NCBI GenBank assembly: GCA_033977485.1
Contig: CM066994.1
Coordinates: 29,028,637 to 29,092,636 of the forward strand
Direction: 5' to 3'
DNA: 64,000 nucleotides
From: Hydrangea macrophylla
Lineage: Eukaryota; Streptophyta; Magnoliopsida; Cornales; Hydrangeaceae
Made by a program: the position numbers and the translations under genes. Below, piece after piece: positions 13,301 through 25,159 of this stretch; position 1 is the first letter of the stretch; each line of letters opens with the position of its first letter. Below the pieces are notes generated by a model. The model was not told where the DNA came from, ran no database searches, and was given only the letters and a program-made list of their open reading frames with translations.

Positions 13301-15925
13301 AAGTGCTCAAACTACTTGATGTTGGGATGATTTATCCGATATCTGATAGTCCTTGGGTTAGTCCAACCCAAGTGGTTCCAAAGAAAGCAGGTATAACGGT
13401 CATTCCAAACAAAGATGGTGAATTGGTACCAACACGTGTCCCCACTGGATGGAGGATGTGTATTGACTACAGAAAGTTGAATACCGTGACCCGAAAAGAC
13501 CATTTTTTTTTGCCATTCATGGATCAAATGCTAGAACGTGTGGCAGGTCACAAGTATTACTGCTTTTTGGATGGATATAGTGGATATAACCAAATTGAAA
13601 TTGCTCCTGAAGATCAGGAGAAAACCACATTCACTTGTCCATTTGGTAAATTTGCCTACCGTCGAATGCCGTATGGCTTATGTAATGCACCGGCTACCTT
13701 TCAGCGATGCATGCTAAGCATATTTAGTGACATGGTCGAACACATCCTTGAAGTCTTCATGGACGATTTTTTCAGTGTTTGGCCATAGCTTTGAAGATTG
13801 CCTCAACAATCTCGAACAGGTATTAATGCGATGTGAGGATAAACACCTCGTTTTGAATTGGGAAAAGTGTCACTTTATGGTGACTAAGGGAATATTCCTC
13901 GGCCATTTAATCTCCGATGAAGGAATCCAAGTGGATAAGGCCAAAATCGACATAATCTCAAATCTACCTGTCCCCCGTACAGTGAGAGACATCCGTTCGT
14001 TCTTGGGGCATGCGGGATTTTATCGTCGGTTTATCCAGAACTTCAGTGCAATCTCTCGACCTCTTTGTCAACTTCTTGTCAAAGATGCACCATTCGAGTG
14101 GTCAGAGAATTGCCAAAAGTCCTTCGAGGATCTAAAAGAGCTCCTCACATTCGCACCGATAATACAGGCACACGACTGGAGTTTGCCTTTCGAATTAATG
14201 TGCGATGCTAGTGATTACGCCATTGGCGCGGTCCTAGGCCAGAGAAAGGACAAGAAGCCATATGTGATATACTATGCCAGCCGAACTTTGAATGAAGCTC
14301 AAATGAATTACACAACTACTGAAAAGGAGCTGCTGGCTGTAGTATTCGCCTTGGATAAGTTTAGGTCTTATCTGATAGGGTCAACAATTGTCTGTTTTAC
14401 AGATCATTCGGCCCTCAAGTATCTGCTGTCTAAGAAAGACGCTAAACAACGGCTCATTCGCTGGATACTCTTACTCCAAGAGTTTGATCTAACAATCAAA
14501 GATAAGAAAGGAGTAGAGAATGTGGTTGCGGACCATTTGTCACGGTTGACTTTTGTCGATAATACTGAACCCCAATCCATTAAGGATGAGTTCCCGAACG
14601 AACAGCTACTGGTAGTAAGTAGTCTGCCTAGGTATGCTGATATTGTGAACTACCTTGTCACGGGAGAAACCTCGAATCATTGGTCAAACCAAGACAGAAA
14701 ACGGTTCCTCTCGTTCGCGCGTCATTTCTTTTTTGATGACCCATATCTTTTCAAGTACTGTGCTGATCAGGTTATCAGGCGCTGCATTCCCAATGAGGAT
14801 ATAACCGTAATTTTAGCATCATGCCATTCTGAGGCATGCGGTGGCCACTTTGCTTCACAGAAGACCGCACAAAAAGTTCTACAAAGCAGTTTTTACTGGC
14901 CCACAATTTTCAAAGATGCGTATTCCTTTTGCAAGACATGCCAACGCTGTCAAAAGCTTGGAACTATTTCTAAAAGGAATTCTATGCCTTTAACCCCTAT
15001 CATCACAATTGAGATATTCGATTGTTGGGGCATAGATTTTATGGGCCCATATCCCAAGTCTAATAACTGTGAATACATACTCCTTGCTGTAGAGTATGTG
15101 TCAAAATGGGTTGAAGCGATGCCAACGAGACGCAATGACCACAGAACGGTCATGTCCTTTCTGAGAGAGCATATCTTGTCTCGTTTTGGAACTCCGAAAA
15201 CTTTACTAAGTGACCAAGGCAAGCATTTCTGTAATAGGCCTTTGGAGTCACTTCTCAAGAAATACGGAGTCCACCATAAAATCGCTCTTGCCTATCATCC
15301 ACAGTCTAATGGGCAAGCAGAATTGGCTAACCGAGAAATCAAGCATATTCTCGAAAAGACGGTTAGCTCCAATCGAAAAGACTGGGCATACAAGCTGACC
15401 GACGCTTTATGGGCATACCGTACTGCTTACAAGACGAATCTAGGTATGTCCCCGTATAGATTGGTTTACGGGAAAGCTTGCCACCTTCTTGTTGAAATCG
15501 AGCATAAAGCTTACTGGGCGACACGCTCATTGAACTTTGATATCCAAGAGGGAGGTCAGTTACGCAAACTCCAACTTGCAGAGCTAGAGGAAATACGACG
15601 AGATGCGTATGACTCTGCAAGGTTGCATAAGGAAAAGTTGAAAGCTCGTCATGATCGTACGATCTTTCGTAAATCATTTGAGCCGGGGCAGAATGTTTTG
15701 CTGTATGACTCTCGCCTCCACCTTTTCCCAGGAAAGCTCCGTTCCCGTTGGACAGGCCCGTTCATTATAAAAACTGTTTTTCCACATGGGGCGGTTGAGC
15801 TCGTCAATCCAAAGGACGATGATTGTTTCAAGGTCAATGGCCAAAGGTTGAAACCGTTCTTGGAAAACTTCCAAACTGAAGTTGAGCACATCCAGCTGGA
15901 TGAGCCCAACTATTCTCCCACTTAA
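10363..15925 (+). pseudogene. Athila gag-pol polyprotein, broken by two stops and one frameshift
   Basis: The best start is ATG at 10363; an in-frame TAG at 10480 stops it after 39 codons, and the frame then stays open to a TAA at 12760. Gag (about 10600-11150) is followed by a degenerate zinc knuckle near 11300-11345, whose last Cys is replaced by Tyr. A Q/N-rich stretch comes next, then a protease with the Athila-type DLGTSVNLLP site near 12390. After the TAA the same frame continues into reverse transcriptase (CIDYRKLN near 13460, FMDD near 13757). There an extra T in the run 13767-13772 shifts the frame. The downstream frame holds RNase H ([10 protein letters not shown] near 14200), the integrase HHCC domain (about 14815-14960) and the catalytic D, D and E near 15034, 15211 and 15319. 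It ends at 15925. All domains are otherwise well preserved, so inactivation looks recent. Stop suppression or frameshifting cannot be excluded but is not needed. Confidence 0.93.
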
Positions 15926-16079
15926 AATCCAAAGTGGAGTTCCATATTGTTGTTGTACTCCTTTTCTTTCCCTGCATTTTAGTTTCTCTCTTTTGTTTTT
16001 ATTTCTTTGTTCGTTCTTTTAGTGTTGTGATCTTGTTCTAATCCGCTATACCTTGAACCACTCAATTGCAGGTGCATAG

Positions 16080-16634
16080 ATGCGAGATGATGATGTTCAT
16101 TCTATCGGTTCATGGGCTGATTTAGAATGTCGTTGTGGCACCTGGGCTGAGGGTGAACTCACACTCTGCCCCTTGCTTCATCAAGACCCTGAAGCTCACG
16201 CTCTCATTGATGCTGCTCAAGGGTACATTCCATACCCACCAGCCCTCCTTGACATCAATCCATAAAAAAATATAGAATTTCCTGATGACGATGACATGGA
16301 TGAGGAAGAAGACCTGTACATGGGAAGAATGATGGATGATGCCCTCATGGCACAATGGGAAAATGATGATATGTGGGAGCCATGGGAAGATCATGATCTC
16401 CAGGATGTCGTCCTGGAACGTCACAATGCAGTTTTTGTTTTTGTTGACGATTTCCTTGTTCCCGAGTTGGTCCCATACCACTATGTGCACTTGAGCTTTC
16501 TACTATTCAGGCTCCAATGCCCCTTACCAGCTAGTGCATTTTGGGAATCTATGCCAATAGTGAGGTTGGAACTTAGTCACATTTCTTTTTATTTTGTTTC
16601 TGTTCCGTGTTTTGTGTTTGTTCCGTTATCTTAA
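16080..16634 (+). other. Small acidic ORF pair after Athila integrase
   Basis: An ATG at 16080 follows a splice-acceptor-like AG at 16070-16071. The frame runs 61 codons to a TAA at 16263 and resumes in the same frame through an acidic stretch (DDDDMDEEED, about 16285-16310) to 16634. I do not recognise a family. It may be the remnant of an accessory protein expressed from a spliced RNA, or a chance frame in the long spacer between pol and the third ORF. Confidence 0.3.
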
Positions 16635-16683
16635 TATCTGTTTGTTTGTTTTTGTTGTCTTTTCCTTGTCCAGGATTGTCACT

Positions 16684-16959
16684 ATGTTTCTCAATGGTAT
16701 TCCAGTGTTCCTTCCGCATCAGCTGTTCCATGGAGCTCGCACACAGTCCCCTGGCACCCCACCGCAAGAGGAAGAACAACTGCGGATTTTCACACCGTTA
16801 TCTATGTCTCCACCGCGGTCTCCTCTCATGTGCACACCTCATTCCCTAGTGACTCCACACACGCTGAATGACACTCTTGCCGCTTTCAGATCATTTTGGA
16901 AACGGGAATTGTCAAGTTTAGAGTCCAATCTCGAAGATCTGGTGGTGTTCGAAGCATAA
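16684..16959 (+). other. Small ORF preceded by acceptor-like site
   Basis: ATG at 16684 opens 91 codons to the stop at 16959. It is preceded by a pyrimidine-rich tract and CAG at 16671-16673, then GATTGTCACT and the ATG. This context closely resembles the one before the third ORF at 17980. The product has a Pro/Ser-rich middle and a leucine-containing end and matches no family that I know. It is possibly an exon or an accessory ORF of the Athila element. Confidence 0.3.
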
Positions 16960-17265
16960 GAAGAAGAAGTTTTCGTGTTGGAAGTTTAGTGATTCACTTC
17001 AGTTGTGTTTTGTCATTTTTCATCCCTTTTCAATTGAAGTGTAATTCTGGGCAAATGTTTTTTTAGTTTGGTTTTTATTTTAGGTAATCGTTGTAATAAG
17101 GTCTACGGATCACGTGGAGAGCTATAACTTTGCAAACTGATGCATTCTCAAGATTATATTTACTAAGTCTTTGCAATTTTATCTTACGATGATGTCCATT
17201 CTGGCCTACATGTTTGTAAGTGAACTGCTTTTAAGTATCTCTGCATGTCCAGATTTGTTTCTGAT

Positions 17266-17275
17266 AGTTGGGGGT
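17266..17275 (+). other. Internal polypurine-tract-like motif
   Basis: AGTTGGGGGT here matches the core of the polypurine tract before the 3' LTR (23509-23518). A third copy lies at 19766-19775. It could act as an extra plus-strand primer; function is inferred. Confidence 0.35.
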
Positions 17276-17316
17276 GTTTTGGTTCACTTTACCAAAGAAT
17301 TCTGTAATTTTTGTGC

Positions 17317-17901
17317 TCGATCGATTGAACCTATTTCGATCGATCGAAAACCCTTCAAGTTCAAGCGCTTGAACGTTTTATTCAATCGATTGAGAAATTT
17401 ACCTTCGATCGATCGAATGTTGGTCGAATGTTGGTCGATCGATCGAACGTCGTTTTTAACGAGGCGTCTTCAGCACACCTCTTCATTTCCCTCACTCTCA
17501 CACACTCAAGCGCTTGAGCATAGAAAGGGGGCGACTCGGCGATTCTCATGGCATTGCATATCAATTAGCCGCCTAGATCACCCCTACAATCATCCTCATC
17601 ATCATCTTCACCTCCCACTGTGTGTTTCTACACCGAGGTAGGCTCCACGTGCTTTTATCGTTCTTTTTGTTAGAAAATCCCAAGGGGGTGTCCCCTTGGT
17701 CTTAGGATTTCCTATTTGAAGCTCTGTTCTTTAGCTTTTTGTTTTCCCATTCGTTTCTGCTTTCACAACACATCGCTGTGTTCGATCGATCGAACTGGTT
17801 TCGAGCGATCGAACCCGACATGTTCGATCGATCGAACTATGCTCAAGCGATCGAAGAATACTCATGTTCGATCGATCGAACTGAGTTAGATCGATCGAAC
17901 A
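17317..17901 (+). repeat. TCGATCGA palindrome clusters upstream of the third ORF
   Basis: Two clusters (about 17317-17455 and 17778-17901) repeat the palindrome seen in the Athila LTRs, such as TTCGATCGATCGAA. Variants include TTCAATCGATTGAG near 17390, in which both arms have changed while the symmetry is kept. The clusters sit just before the third ORF, as the LTR clusters flank the promoter. Confidence 0.8.
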
Positions 17902-17979
17902 AAAGCAGTGGCAGTTTCTTTTTCTTTCTTCCCCGTTCTAATCTGTATCGTGTTGTATTTTATTTTCAGGACTGCCACG

Positions 17980-19401
17980 ATGAATCCAGTAACTGGCTAC
18001 CACAAGGCCAAGCCCCTCAGCCTCACTATACCTGACTCGGTACCCGCACATGGGTTCCGGAATGATGAGGATCGGGGATGGTACGAGCGGTATTTCTGGG
18101 CGCGGAAAGTGATGATTGAGCGTCCTGTCGAGTCTATTTGGTCCGAGTACCCGTGGTTCCTGACTCGGATTCGCTCTATGCCCCACTGGTTCGATTTACT
18201 CTCGCTTGCCAAGAGAGTAAATTTGTCATGGATTCGAGGTGCGTGCGCGACGATGATATGCGACCCGGACGCACCATTCACATATCATGCTTTCTTCCGA
18301 GGTCGGGTGTTCGTCATCAGTCCCGCTACAGTCTCAGCCACTTTGGGGATACCAGAGGTACCAGATTATATTTGTCCCCATCGGCCTGACGCACCTGAGA
18401 CCCCACCAGCTGCCATTATCCGCGAGCTCACCGGAGGCGCCGTTCCTTCTTGGAATGGCGAGGCTTTGATTGAGGACCATTTCCTTACTGATGACTACCA
18501 CATGCTCCACCTGGCCCTCAGCAACTGCCTCTTGGTGACCTCTTATCGCGAGAAGATCGCGGCTTGGTATGCGCGTGTTTTATTTGTAGTGGGGACAGGA
18601 CAGCCGGTCTATTTATCACGGCTTTATATTGATTTCATGGTCCATCCCACCCGCTACATCGCCTCCAAGAAGCACCTGAAAGGTGCTTGGGCGATCCATA
18701 GAGTTATGGCTCAGGCTGGTTTTCCTGAGCTTGCTGGTGACGACCTTCGTTCTTCTCCCAGCCGATTCGGCAAGGCAGCCGCTCGCCGCTCAGACGCCCA
18801 GAAGCAGAAACGAAAGGGGAAAGGGAAAGCGAAGGTGGGAGCGAAGAAGAAGAGGCGTGGTGGGACAGACACAGAGGCTGGAGCTTCAGGGACGCCCACA
18901 GAGGCCGAGGAGCTTGATTCCGATGATGAGGAGGAGGATCCGGTTGCTGCTGTTCAGCAGTTCGAGCTGCGACAGCGGTCGCAGACTCAGGCCCAGGGAG
19001 AGTCTTCTTCCTCTGTGCCTCTCCCGACAGTTTATGAGCTACTATTGGAGGAGAGAGAGGCTAGGATAAGACTTGAGGGCCGGATGGATCAGATACAGAC
19101 CTTGCTGGAGTCTATATTGATTCAGATTGGGGTCGATCAGGCTGTTCACTCTGCTCACCATCCTACGCCTACCCCGTCTGCACCGCCTGCTGCCGATCCA
19201 GCATCGTCAGTTGCTCCTGCTCCTACTCCTACAGATCCATACACTACTTCTACTGCAGCTGATCCATCACTTTTTACTCCACTTACTGTTGATCGTCCAT
19301 CCACTTCTGCTGCTGTTGCACCTGCTACTGCACCACTACCACCTGCTCCCATTGACATTCCTTCTGACGTGGTTGATGATGATCCGTCGGGAGCCGCGTA
19401 G
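17980..19401 (+). CDS. Athila third ORF (env-position protein), intact
   Basis: ATG at 17980 opens about 473 codons without interruption. The frame is open further upstream (17908), but a splice-acceptor-like TATTTTCAG at 17961-17969 just before this ATG favours the inner start and expression from a spliced RNA. The N-terminal half (to about residue 250) is Trp/Tyr-rich and globular and resembles the plant transposon protein domain often found after integrase in Athila elements. Next come a basic, nuclear-localisation-like patch (KRKGKGKAK, then KKKRR; about residues 273-293), an acidic run (DSDDEEED, about 312), a Leu/Glu-rich probable coiled coil (about 350-384) and a Pro/Ala/Thr-rich tail. 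I see no signal peptide in the ATG-17980 product and no convincing membrane anchor. The envelope label thus describes position only; a nuclear or Gag-like role is as likely. Unlike gag-pol, it has no visible lesion. Confidence 0.75.
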   Translation: MNPVTGYHKAKPLSLTIPDSVPAHGFRNDEDRGWYERYFWARKVMIERPVESIWSEYPWFLTRIRSMPHWFDLLSLAKRVNLSWIRGACATMICDPDAPFTYHAFFRGRVFVISPATVSATLGIPEVPDYICPHRPDAPETPPAAIIRELTGGAVPSWNGEALIEDHFLTDDYHMLHLALSNCLLVTSYREKIAAWYARVLFVVGTGQPVYLSRLYIDFMVHPTRYIASKKHLKGAWAIHRVMAQAGFPELAGDDLRSSPSRFGKAAARRSDAQKQKRKGKGKAKVGAKKKRRGGTDTEAGASGTPTEAEELDSDDEEEDPVAAVQQFELRQRSQTQAQGESSSSVPLPTVYELLLEEREARIRLEGRMDQIQTLLESILIQIGVDQAVHSAHHPTPTPSAPPAADPASSVAPAPTPTDPYTTSTAADPSLFTPLTVDRPSTSAAVAPATAPLPPAPIDIPSDVVDDDPSGAA

Positions 19402-19677
19402 CATTTTCTGGGGAGGGGGTGGTATGATTGTACTTTTGATTATCTATTTATTTTTGTTGTACTGTTTTGGTGGGTGTATATGGTTGGACATGTTGGACAG
19501 TTCTGTATTTTGGTTATTTTGTTTATGTAGGAACATTATTTATCACTGTTGTTATCTGATTACTTTATCATTCCAGTGGTTTGTAATGTTTGGATCATGG
19601 TTTTTATTGTTTTATCTTTATTTATTGATCCTTGTTGTTTTGGAGATTGTGTTCTATTTTTTCTATGCCAGGTTGCT

Positions 19678-19794
19678 ATGTTTGCTATCATCGCGGTGCT
19701 CTATACAGGTGATACCCATCTATTTTATTTGTTGAAAATCAACTTCTGGGGACTTTGTTGTTTTCAGTTGGGGGTAGGGGATACTAATAGATAG
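19678..19794 (+). other. Short ORF after a further acceptor-like site
   Basis: ATG at 19678, six bases after a CAG that follows a T-rich tract (19650-19671), opens 38 codons to 19794. It is too short to judge. It is listed because it repeats the arrangement at 16080, 16684 and 17980. Confidence 0.2.
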
Positions 19795-21339
19795 GTATAC
19801 ACCTGTAAGGATCATATTTTGCACTTGGATATGACTTAAATTTAATTAGAATGCGGTCTGTTAAAATTTCAAACTTTATCGATAGAATAACTCTGAATAA
19901 TCCCTCCTGCTTGTTAATTAGGCGATGACACATTTGTAGTATTCTCATCTTTTTATGGATTAAGTTCACGCGTTTTCTGTTATCACTAAGATAGATTGCA
20001 TGTGTGAATCTATTATGTATCCAATACTTTTATGCACTAATTGGAAGCTATGTAGAAAACCTGAAAAATGAGTTAATATGACTATTGTGCCAAAAGAACA
20101 AGTAGTGGAAGCTAATAACCCTTAGTGAGCTATTGAGCCAATCTTCAATTCTGAGGGAATTGTCACATTAATTCGAATTTTTTTTCTTGAATATACTTTA
20201 AATTCGTTGGATAGTCTCAAAATTCTTCATTTAGGCTGTTTGTTAGAGGAGAACGTTCAGGATTTACCAATTACACTCAATGAACACTTAAGTGCTAAAA
20301 TTGAAAGTTGAGAAAATGATTTAAGCCATCGTTTGCCCATTCTTTAACCTGATATATCTTTCACCTACATTCATTGCGTTGTTTCATCCCTGATCCCCAC
20401 ACCAACTGAATATTTCCAATGAGATTACAAAGAATCCAAGTCCTTGATCTATACCTTGACCTCAATGAGTCGTATTATACATTTATTAAGAATGAGTCAT
20501 CAAAGTATGTGAAATGGAAGGAAGGAGTTGTGGGACAATAAAAAAAATGATGAATGATGAATGATGAATGAAGGAAAAGAAAAAGAGCATATGAAATGAA
20601 TGGGAGATTGACTTGAGATATGAAAAAAAAAAAAAAAGTTGAAATTCCATCACATAATGAAGGGCACATTCTTCTCTACTACACCCTCACCTACTAACTA
20701 AAAGCCGAAATTCAAAGTCTTAAAGATTCTCAACAATTAATTTGAACATGGAAGTGTGAATTGAGTTATCCACGGTATTTCGCTCCTCTAGTAAGTAGTG
20801 TTCTATTCATAAGACTGTATACTCTTAAATGTCCGTTTTCCATAGAGTCAAGTATGAAGGCATTAGTATCCAGAATATCATCCTTATCAAAGCTTTCATA
20901 CGGTGTGCGGTTATTGTAAAGCAAGTTTCTGAGAGACGTTCTTTTTTAGTGTGATCAATGTGAGAGTTGAGCTGAAACTGCGAGTTTTCAAGGTGCAACA
21001 GTCTAAATAACTCTTAATAGGGTTGGACGTATGGTTGTTAAACTCACACACACACGGGTGCATGATGGTGATACATATGTTATATTTTACTTAGTGATAT
21101 AGGGGAACATGTGGATTTCTTTCATGGGTTGATTGAGGATAGTATATCTCAGTAGAGTTAAAGTAACAGTTTAATGGAGGGGGAATTCTACAAGTTATTC
21201 TAAATCTTTTTGAGCTTATAATTGGAGGATTTTGTGGGTAGATTCACTGCAAACCCTCACGAGACAACACTCGTCCACTAGGGGGAACCTAGGGGTTTAA
21301 CGGCTTGTTGCATTAGCTAAATGCAACCGCGATTCCTGC
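19795..21339 (+). other. Athila 3' untranslated region, no gene seen
   Basis: About 1.5 kb of AT-rich sequence with small imperfect repeats (ATGAATG near 20555-20570, an A-run near 20625) and no credible reading frame. A polypurine-like AGTTGGGGGTAGGGGA at 19766-19781 lies just before it. Confidence 0.6.
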
Positions 21340-23381
21340 GAAAGTATAACACCCGCATTTGTGTTATTGCATTTGCATTACATTGTCATGCATGATAATG
21401 TGATGTGACGTGTCTTATGACACTTGGTTGAGTGAGTTTTGACTCACGAGTTGATTTGGGTATCTGTATTAGAGAACCCTTTGAAACTGTTGTGATTGAA
21501 GATTTATTGTTTGTGAAGTCTCTCCGAGTATGAGACGATCACTGTGGAACATTTAAATGTTTATCTGAAAATAAATGTTTACCTGTGTATTTCAATATCT
21601 GTATTATTTTCTGTTTTAGAATATATTTCTGTTGTTAGATTTAGTATCCTGGTGAGAACGAATGAACACGCTATTAATTTGGTAGGCTAATTAGCAACTT
21701 CGGAAACGTCATATAGAAATTCGCATTTTAGCGACCAAACGAAACTTAGTCGAAAACTTTTATAATTTTGAAGTTTTACTTATAAAGCTTTGAATAAGCT
21801 GTATAGAAAGTTTCAGAGACTGATTAGGAGTTTTGAAAACTCGTGGGGAGGTAAACGTAATTCCCCGAGAATGTTGCCTATATATAGATAGAGATGGACT
21901 TAGATATTTCACAACTCTTAACCTAAGTTCAAGAAGGAGGCCAAAAGGGGGCTAGAGAGAGATTTTGAAGCTTAGAGCTTTGCGACGCCAAACGACGACC
22001 TTCTGTCAGTCTGTTTTCTCCCAGTTTTCGTATTCGAGCTCCTCGAGGTAAGAGCTTCGTTTTGATATATGTTAGGGCTTGTTTGGCCAAATTTTCCGAA
22101 AAGTTATTTTCTAGAATTTTTCATAAAAGTTGATAAATGGAATTTTGATCCATAGGAATTGTACTAGACGGACTTCTGCACGTTCTTTGTGCACGGGTTT
22201 TCTTTGGATCGTATTTTAAGCGCGTAAATCGGAGGTGAGTGATTCAACTATGTTTGGAATGATTTCTTGGCATGTATTCATGTTATGTTTGAATAGCATG
22301 TATTAATTCTTAGAGATATATTGTGTAGTACATATTGGGCAATTATATTGATAAGTAGGCCCAATAGCACGATGAAATGTTTTGATTACCGCGAGCTTGG
22401 TGATATGTATTTGAGCATGTTAAGTTGCTTATTTGGGTCAGAAGGAGCACGTGGTCACCGTGCCATTTTGTGGAGCCGATATAGGCATTAAGGTCGCAGA
22501 TTGAAGAGAAGAATCGTGGGTCTTACCCTTTCGCGTGGACTTATTGGCGAGGAGTCGCGGATTGGGAATATGGACGGGCACGTGAGTCTCCGGCGACTAG
22601 TATGAATTGTAGAGATGTGAATGCGGACATGTTTATCATTCATGTACATATGTTGATTTATTCACTAAGCTTTAGCTTAAACAAATCGAAATATGTGTGG
22701 TTATTCAAATAACCATTGCAGGTATAAATGCTGGCGAGGAATCGCAGAAGTGAGCACGTGGGTTGGGAGTTTCGATTGGAAGGCAACTTAAATGTAAATC
22801 TTGTAGTTTTGAGTTAATAGGAATGTTGTAATAAGAATTTGGTTGTTTAACCCATGTTTAACTTGGTATAATAGAATGGATTTAGAACGTTGTATTGGAC
22901 TATAACATGTTGTAATTCTGCTTTAGAAATGTTTCAATACAGCTAGGATTACTTTGGTTTGAGTTTGGATTGAGTGGTTAATCTTTGGTGAAAGTTAGAA
23001 AGCTTTTAAACTTGAATTTCTGCAGATTGGGCTGCTGCCAGGGGAGCAGTCGACTGAGCAGTCGACTGAACCCCTGAGTCTGTTAGCAACTGCTTTTTAT
23101 TTTAACAAAAGCAGTCGACTGGACCCCTCAGCAGTCGACTGGACCCCAGTATCAGTCGACTGGAATTGATATTTAAATCCCTGCCTTCCTCCGTCGACTG
23201 AGCAGTCGACTGAGCAGTCGACTGAGTGGTCGACTGAACCTCTGGTTTTAAAATGTGTTTTGTTTTTCCGCTGCGTGTGTTCTTCAAACCTAATTTTGAG
23301 AACATTAATGAATTGGTTTAGCCTCGGTGGCGTGACACGGGCTTCGGTTCCGCTATTGTGGGACCGGGCTGTGACAGAAAG
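21340..23381 (+). mobile_element. Solo LTR of a Tekay-like family inside the Athila 3' region
   Basis: The LTR is 21345-23376 (2,032 bp). It starts TATAACACCCG (a changed TGTAACACCCG) and ends GGGCTGTGACA. It is flanked by the 5-bp duplication GAAAG at 21340-21344 and 23377-23381, so no internal region was left behind. A TATA box (CCTATATATAG) is near 21880. Sequence around it resembles LTR-B (minus strand near 7720-8010), so the orientation is plus. Its last 330 bases carry a cluster of CAGTCGACTG palindromes (23047-23236). Solo LTRs arise by recombination between the two LTRs of a full element. Confidence 0.9.
23047..23236. repeat. CAGTCGACTG palindrome cluster in solo LTR
   Basis: About eight copies of the 10-bp palindrome CAGTCGACTG or one-base variants, at 23047, 23059, 23113, 23133, 23153, 23191, 23203, 23215 and 23227, often spaced 12 or 20 bases apart. 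Confidence 0.9.
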
Positions 23382-23508
23382 TGAGTTAGGAATTTTCTCT
23401 CTATCTTAGTTTAGGATGTTTTTAGTTTTCCTTTGTTTTTCGTAGTCGTGGTAGTATTAGTTTAGTAGTTTTTATTTTCGCTTTATCGCTAGGGACTAGC
23501 AATAAGCT

Positions 23509-23520
23509 AGTTGGGGGTTG
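23509..23520 (+). other. Athila polypurine tract
   Basis: AGTTGGGGGTTG directly precedes the TG of the 3' LTR at 23521. This is the expected site of plus-strand priming. Confidence 0.75.
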
Positions 23521-25159
23521 TGCAAAGCGGGGGTATTTGTAAAATACAACCGCGCTAAAAGGAAGAATTGTATTGGTTTTAATCACAACTTCTCGTTTTA
23601 TCTGCAATTTGCACTACAATGCTAGTTTTCATACAAAGTGATTAATCTATGATAAAGTGTTTTGTTTTAGCTATTGTTTGTGCAGATCACTGCTGTGTGG
23701 ACTAGAGAAATAAACATCAGAACAATTGGAATGTTAGAGTGCAAACAAAAGAATTCAAAGCTAAAGTTTGAAGTTCGAGCGATCGAATCGAGTTCGATCG
23801 ATCGAACGTTCGATCGCTTAAAGAAGGTTGAAGCGCTTGAGTTCCAAATTTTCGATCGATCGAGAACAGTTCGATCGATCGAACATGGTATTTTCAGAAA
23901 CTTTCGCGTACGCAGCAAATGCGGGTTTTTAACCCTAGCCTTTAGGTTTTTTGATATATAGGAGTATTGTAGACGTCCAAAGGGGAGGGACACACTTTGT
24001 TTTCATCAGTTGCCCATAGAGAGGAGAGAGTTTTATCTTATTTTGTAGGTTTTTTTTTATCAAGGATTTCATTGTAGCTTGGATTTCGTAAGGTTTAATA
24101 GTAGTTGCTCTTCTCCAGGTTATTTCGGTTTATTTTGTTTACATTCTGCATTTATTTATTCGTAGTATAATCTGCAATATCGTAGTATTACATGCTAGGT
24201 AAGTTAAAATCATTGATTTTCATAGTTTTCATGAAAAACTCACAACCAAACATGACTTTAATGAACCTTTACGTTAAAAACAAATCTGAGACTTCCCAGA
24301 TCATGTCTGAGTAGTCCTAGGGTTGGGAGAACACGATGAAATAGTGATCTACAGCTTCTGCCATGCAGCAGAATAAATCCTGTGTTCGATCGATCGGAGG
24401 TAGTTCGATCGATCGAACCGGAGATAGTCAAGCGATCGAAGGACACTTCGATCGATTGAGGGATGAAGGCTTTCGATCGATCGAACGATCATCGATCGAT
24501 CGAACTCTCTGATTCTTGAGGATGCTCCCTGCAGTATTCCAGGACCTTTTGTTTTTGAGAGTTGTTATCATACTGTCCCCAAATGCTCAGTTTGTCAAAA
24601 CAGTTTTCAAAACTAAGGTCCTAAGGCATTTTCTTTCAATATCTTTTGCAAACCACTTTCAATGCTAACACCATTGTAGGTGCGAGTCTTAACTATTGAA
24701 TTAAACCGCTTTTACGTGTTTCAATTTAACTGTGATGATATAGTCCCGGTCATGAAAGGGCTATGGATTCTTTATTCTAAGAGAAATACGGAAAATTGTG
24801 GGTAATATACTCCTTCGTGCTTCAAAGTAACTGCATGGTAGACGGGTAGATTACTGTGGATTTGTGTAATCCCAACACTTTCTTCTTAAAGTTAAATCCT
24901 ATTTTAGAATATTGTTTCATCTAGTTAATTAGTTCTTTAGTTTAATCTGAATTTCTTTCGTTAGTAGTCTTAGCTTGTGGAACTTTGTGTTCCGCACCAT
25001 TATTAAATATAATTGTTTTTTTTTCTTTCTTTTGAGGTTAGTCTAAGTACTTAGGTCAACACCTTCCCTGTGGGATCGACCTGGTCTTACCAGTTACTAC
25101 TTGCACGTCTACCTGCACTTGGGCATTGCACAAGAGCACACAAGAATAATCTCGTGCCA
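23521..25159 (+). repeat. Athila 3' LTR
   Basis: This copy of the 5' LTR differs at roughly two dozen single bases by eye. It ends CGTGCCA at 25159 and is followed by the CTCAT duplication at 25160-25164. The palindrome clusters recur at about 23770-23885 and 24385-24505. Confidence 0.95.

Larger units (their letters stand above)
8593..25159 (+). mobile_element. Complete Athila-type Ty3/gypsy retrotransposon (16.6 kb)
   Basis: Seen: two LTRs of about 1,640 bp (8593-10232 and 23521-25159), CTCAT target duplications, a tRNA-Asp primer site (10239-10256), gag-pol (10363-15925), a third ORF at the envelope position (17980-19401), and a polypurine tract before the 3' LTR. Known: tRNA-Asp priming, the DLG protease variant and an ORF after integrase are characteristic of the Athila branch of the Tat/Athila lineage. 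By eye the LTRs differ at roughly two dozen positions (about 1.5 percent), which indicates a fairly recent insertion. Removing a solo LTR (21345-23376) gives an original length near 14.5 kb. Confidence 0.95.
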
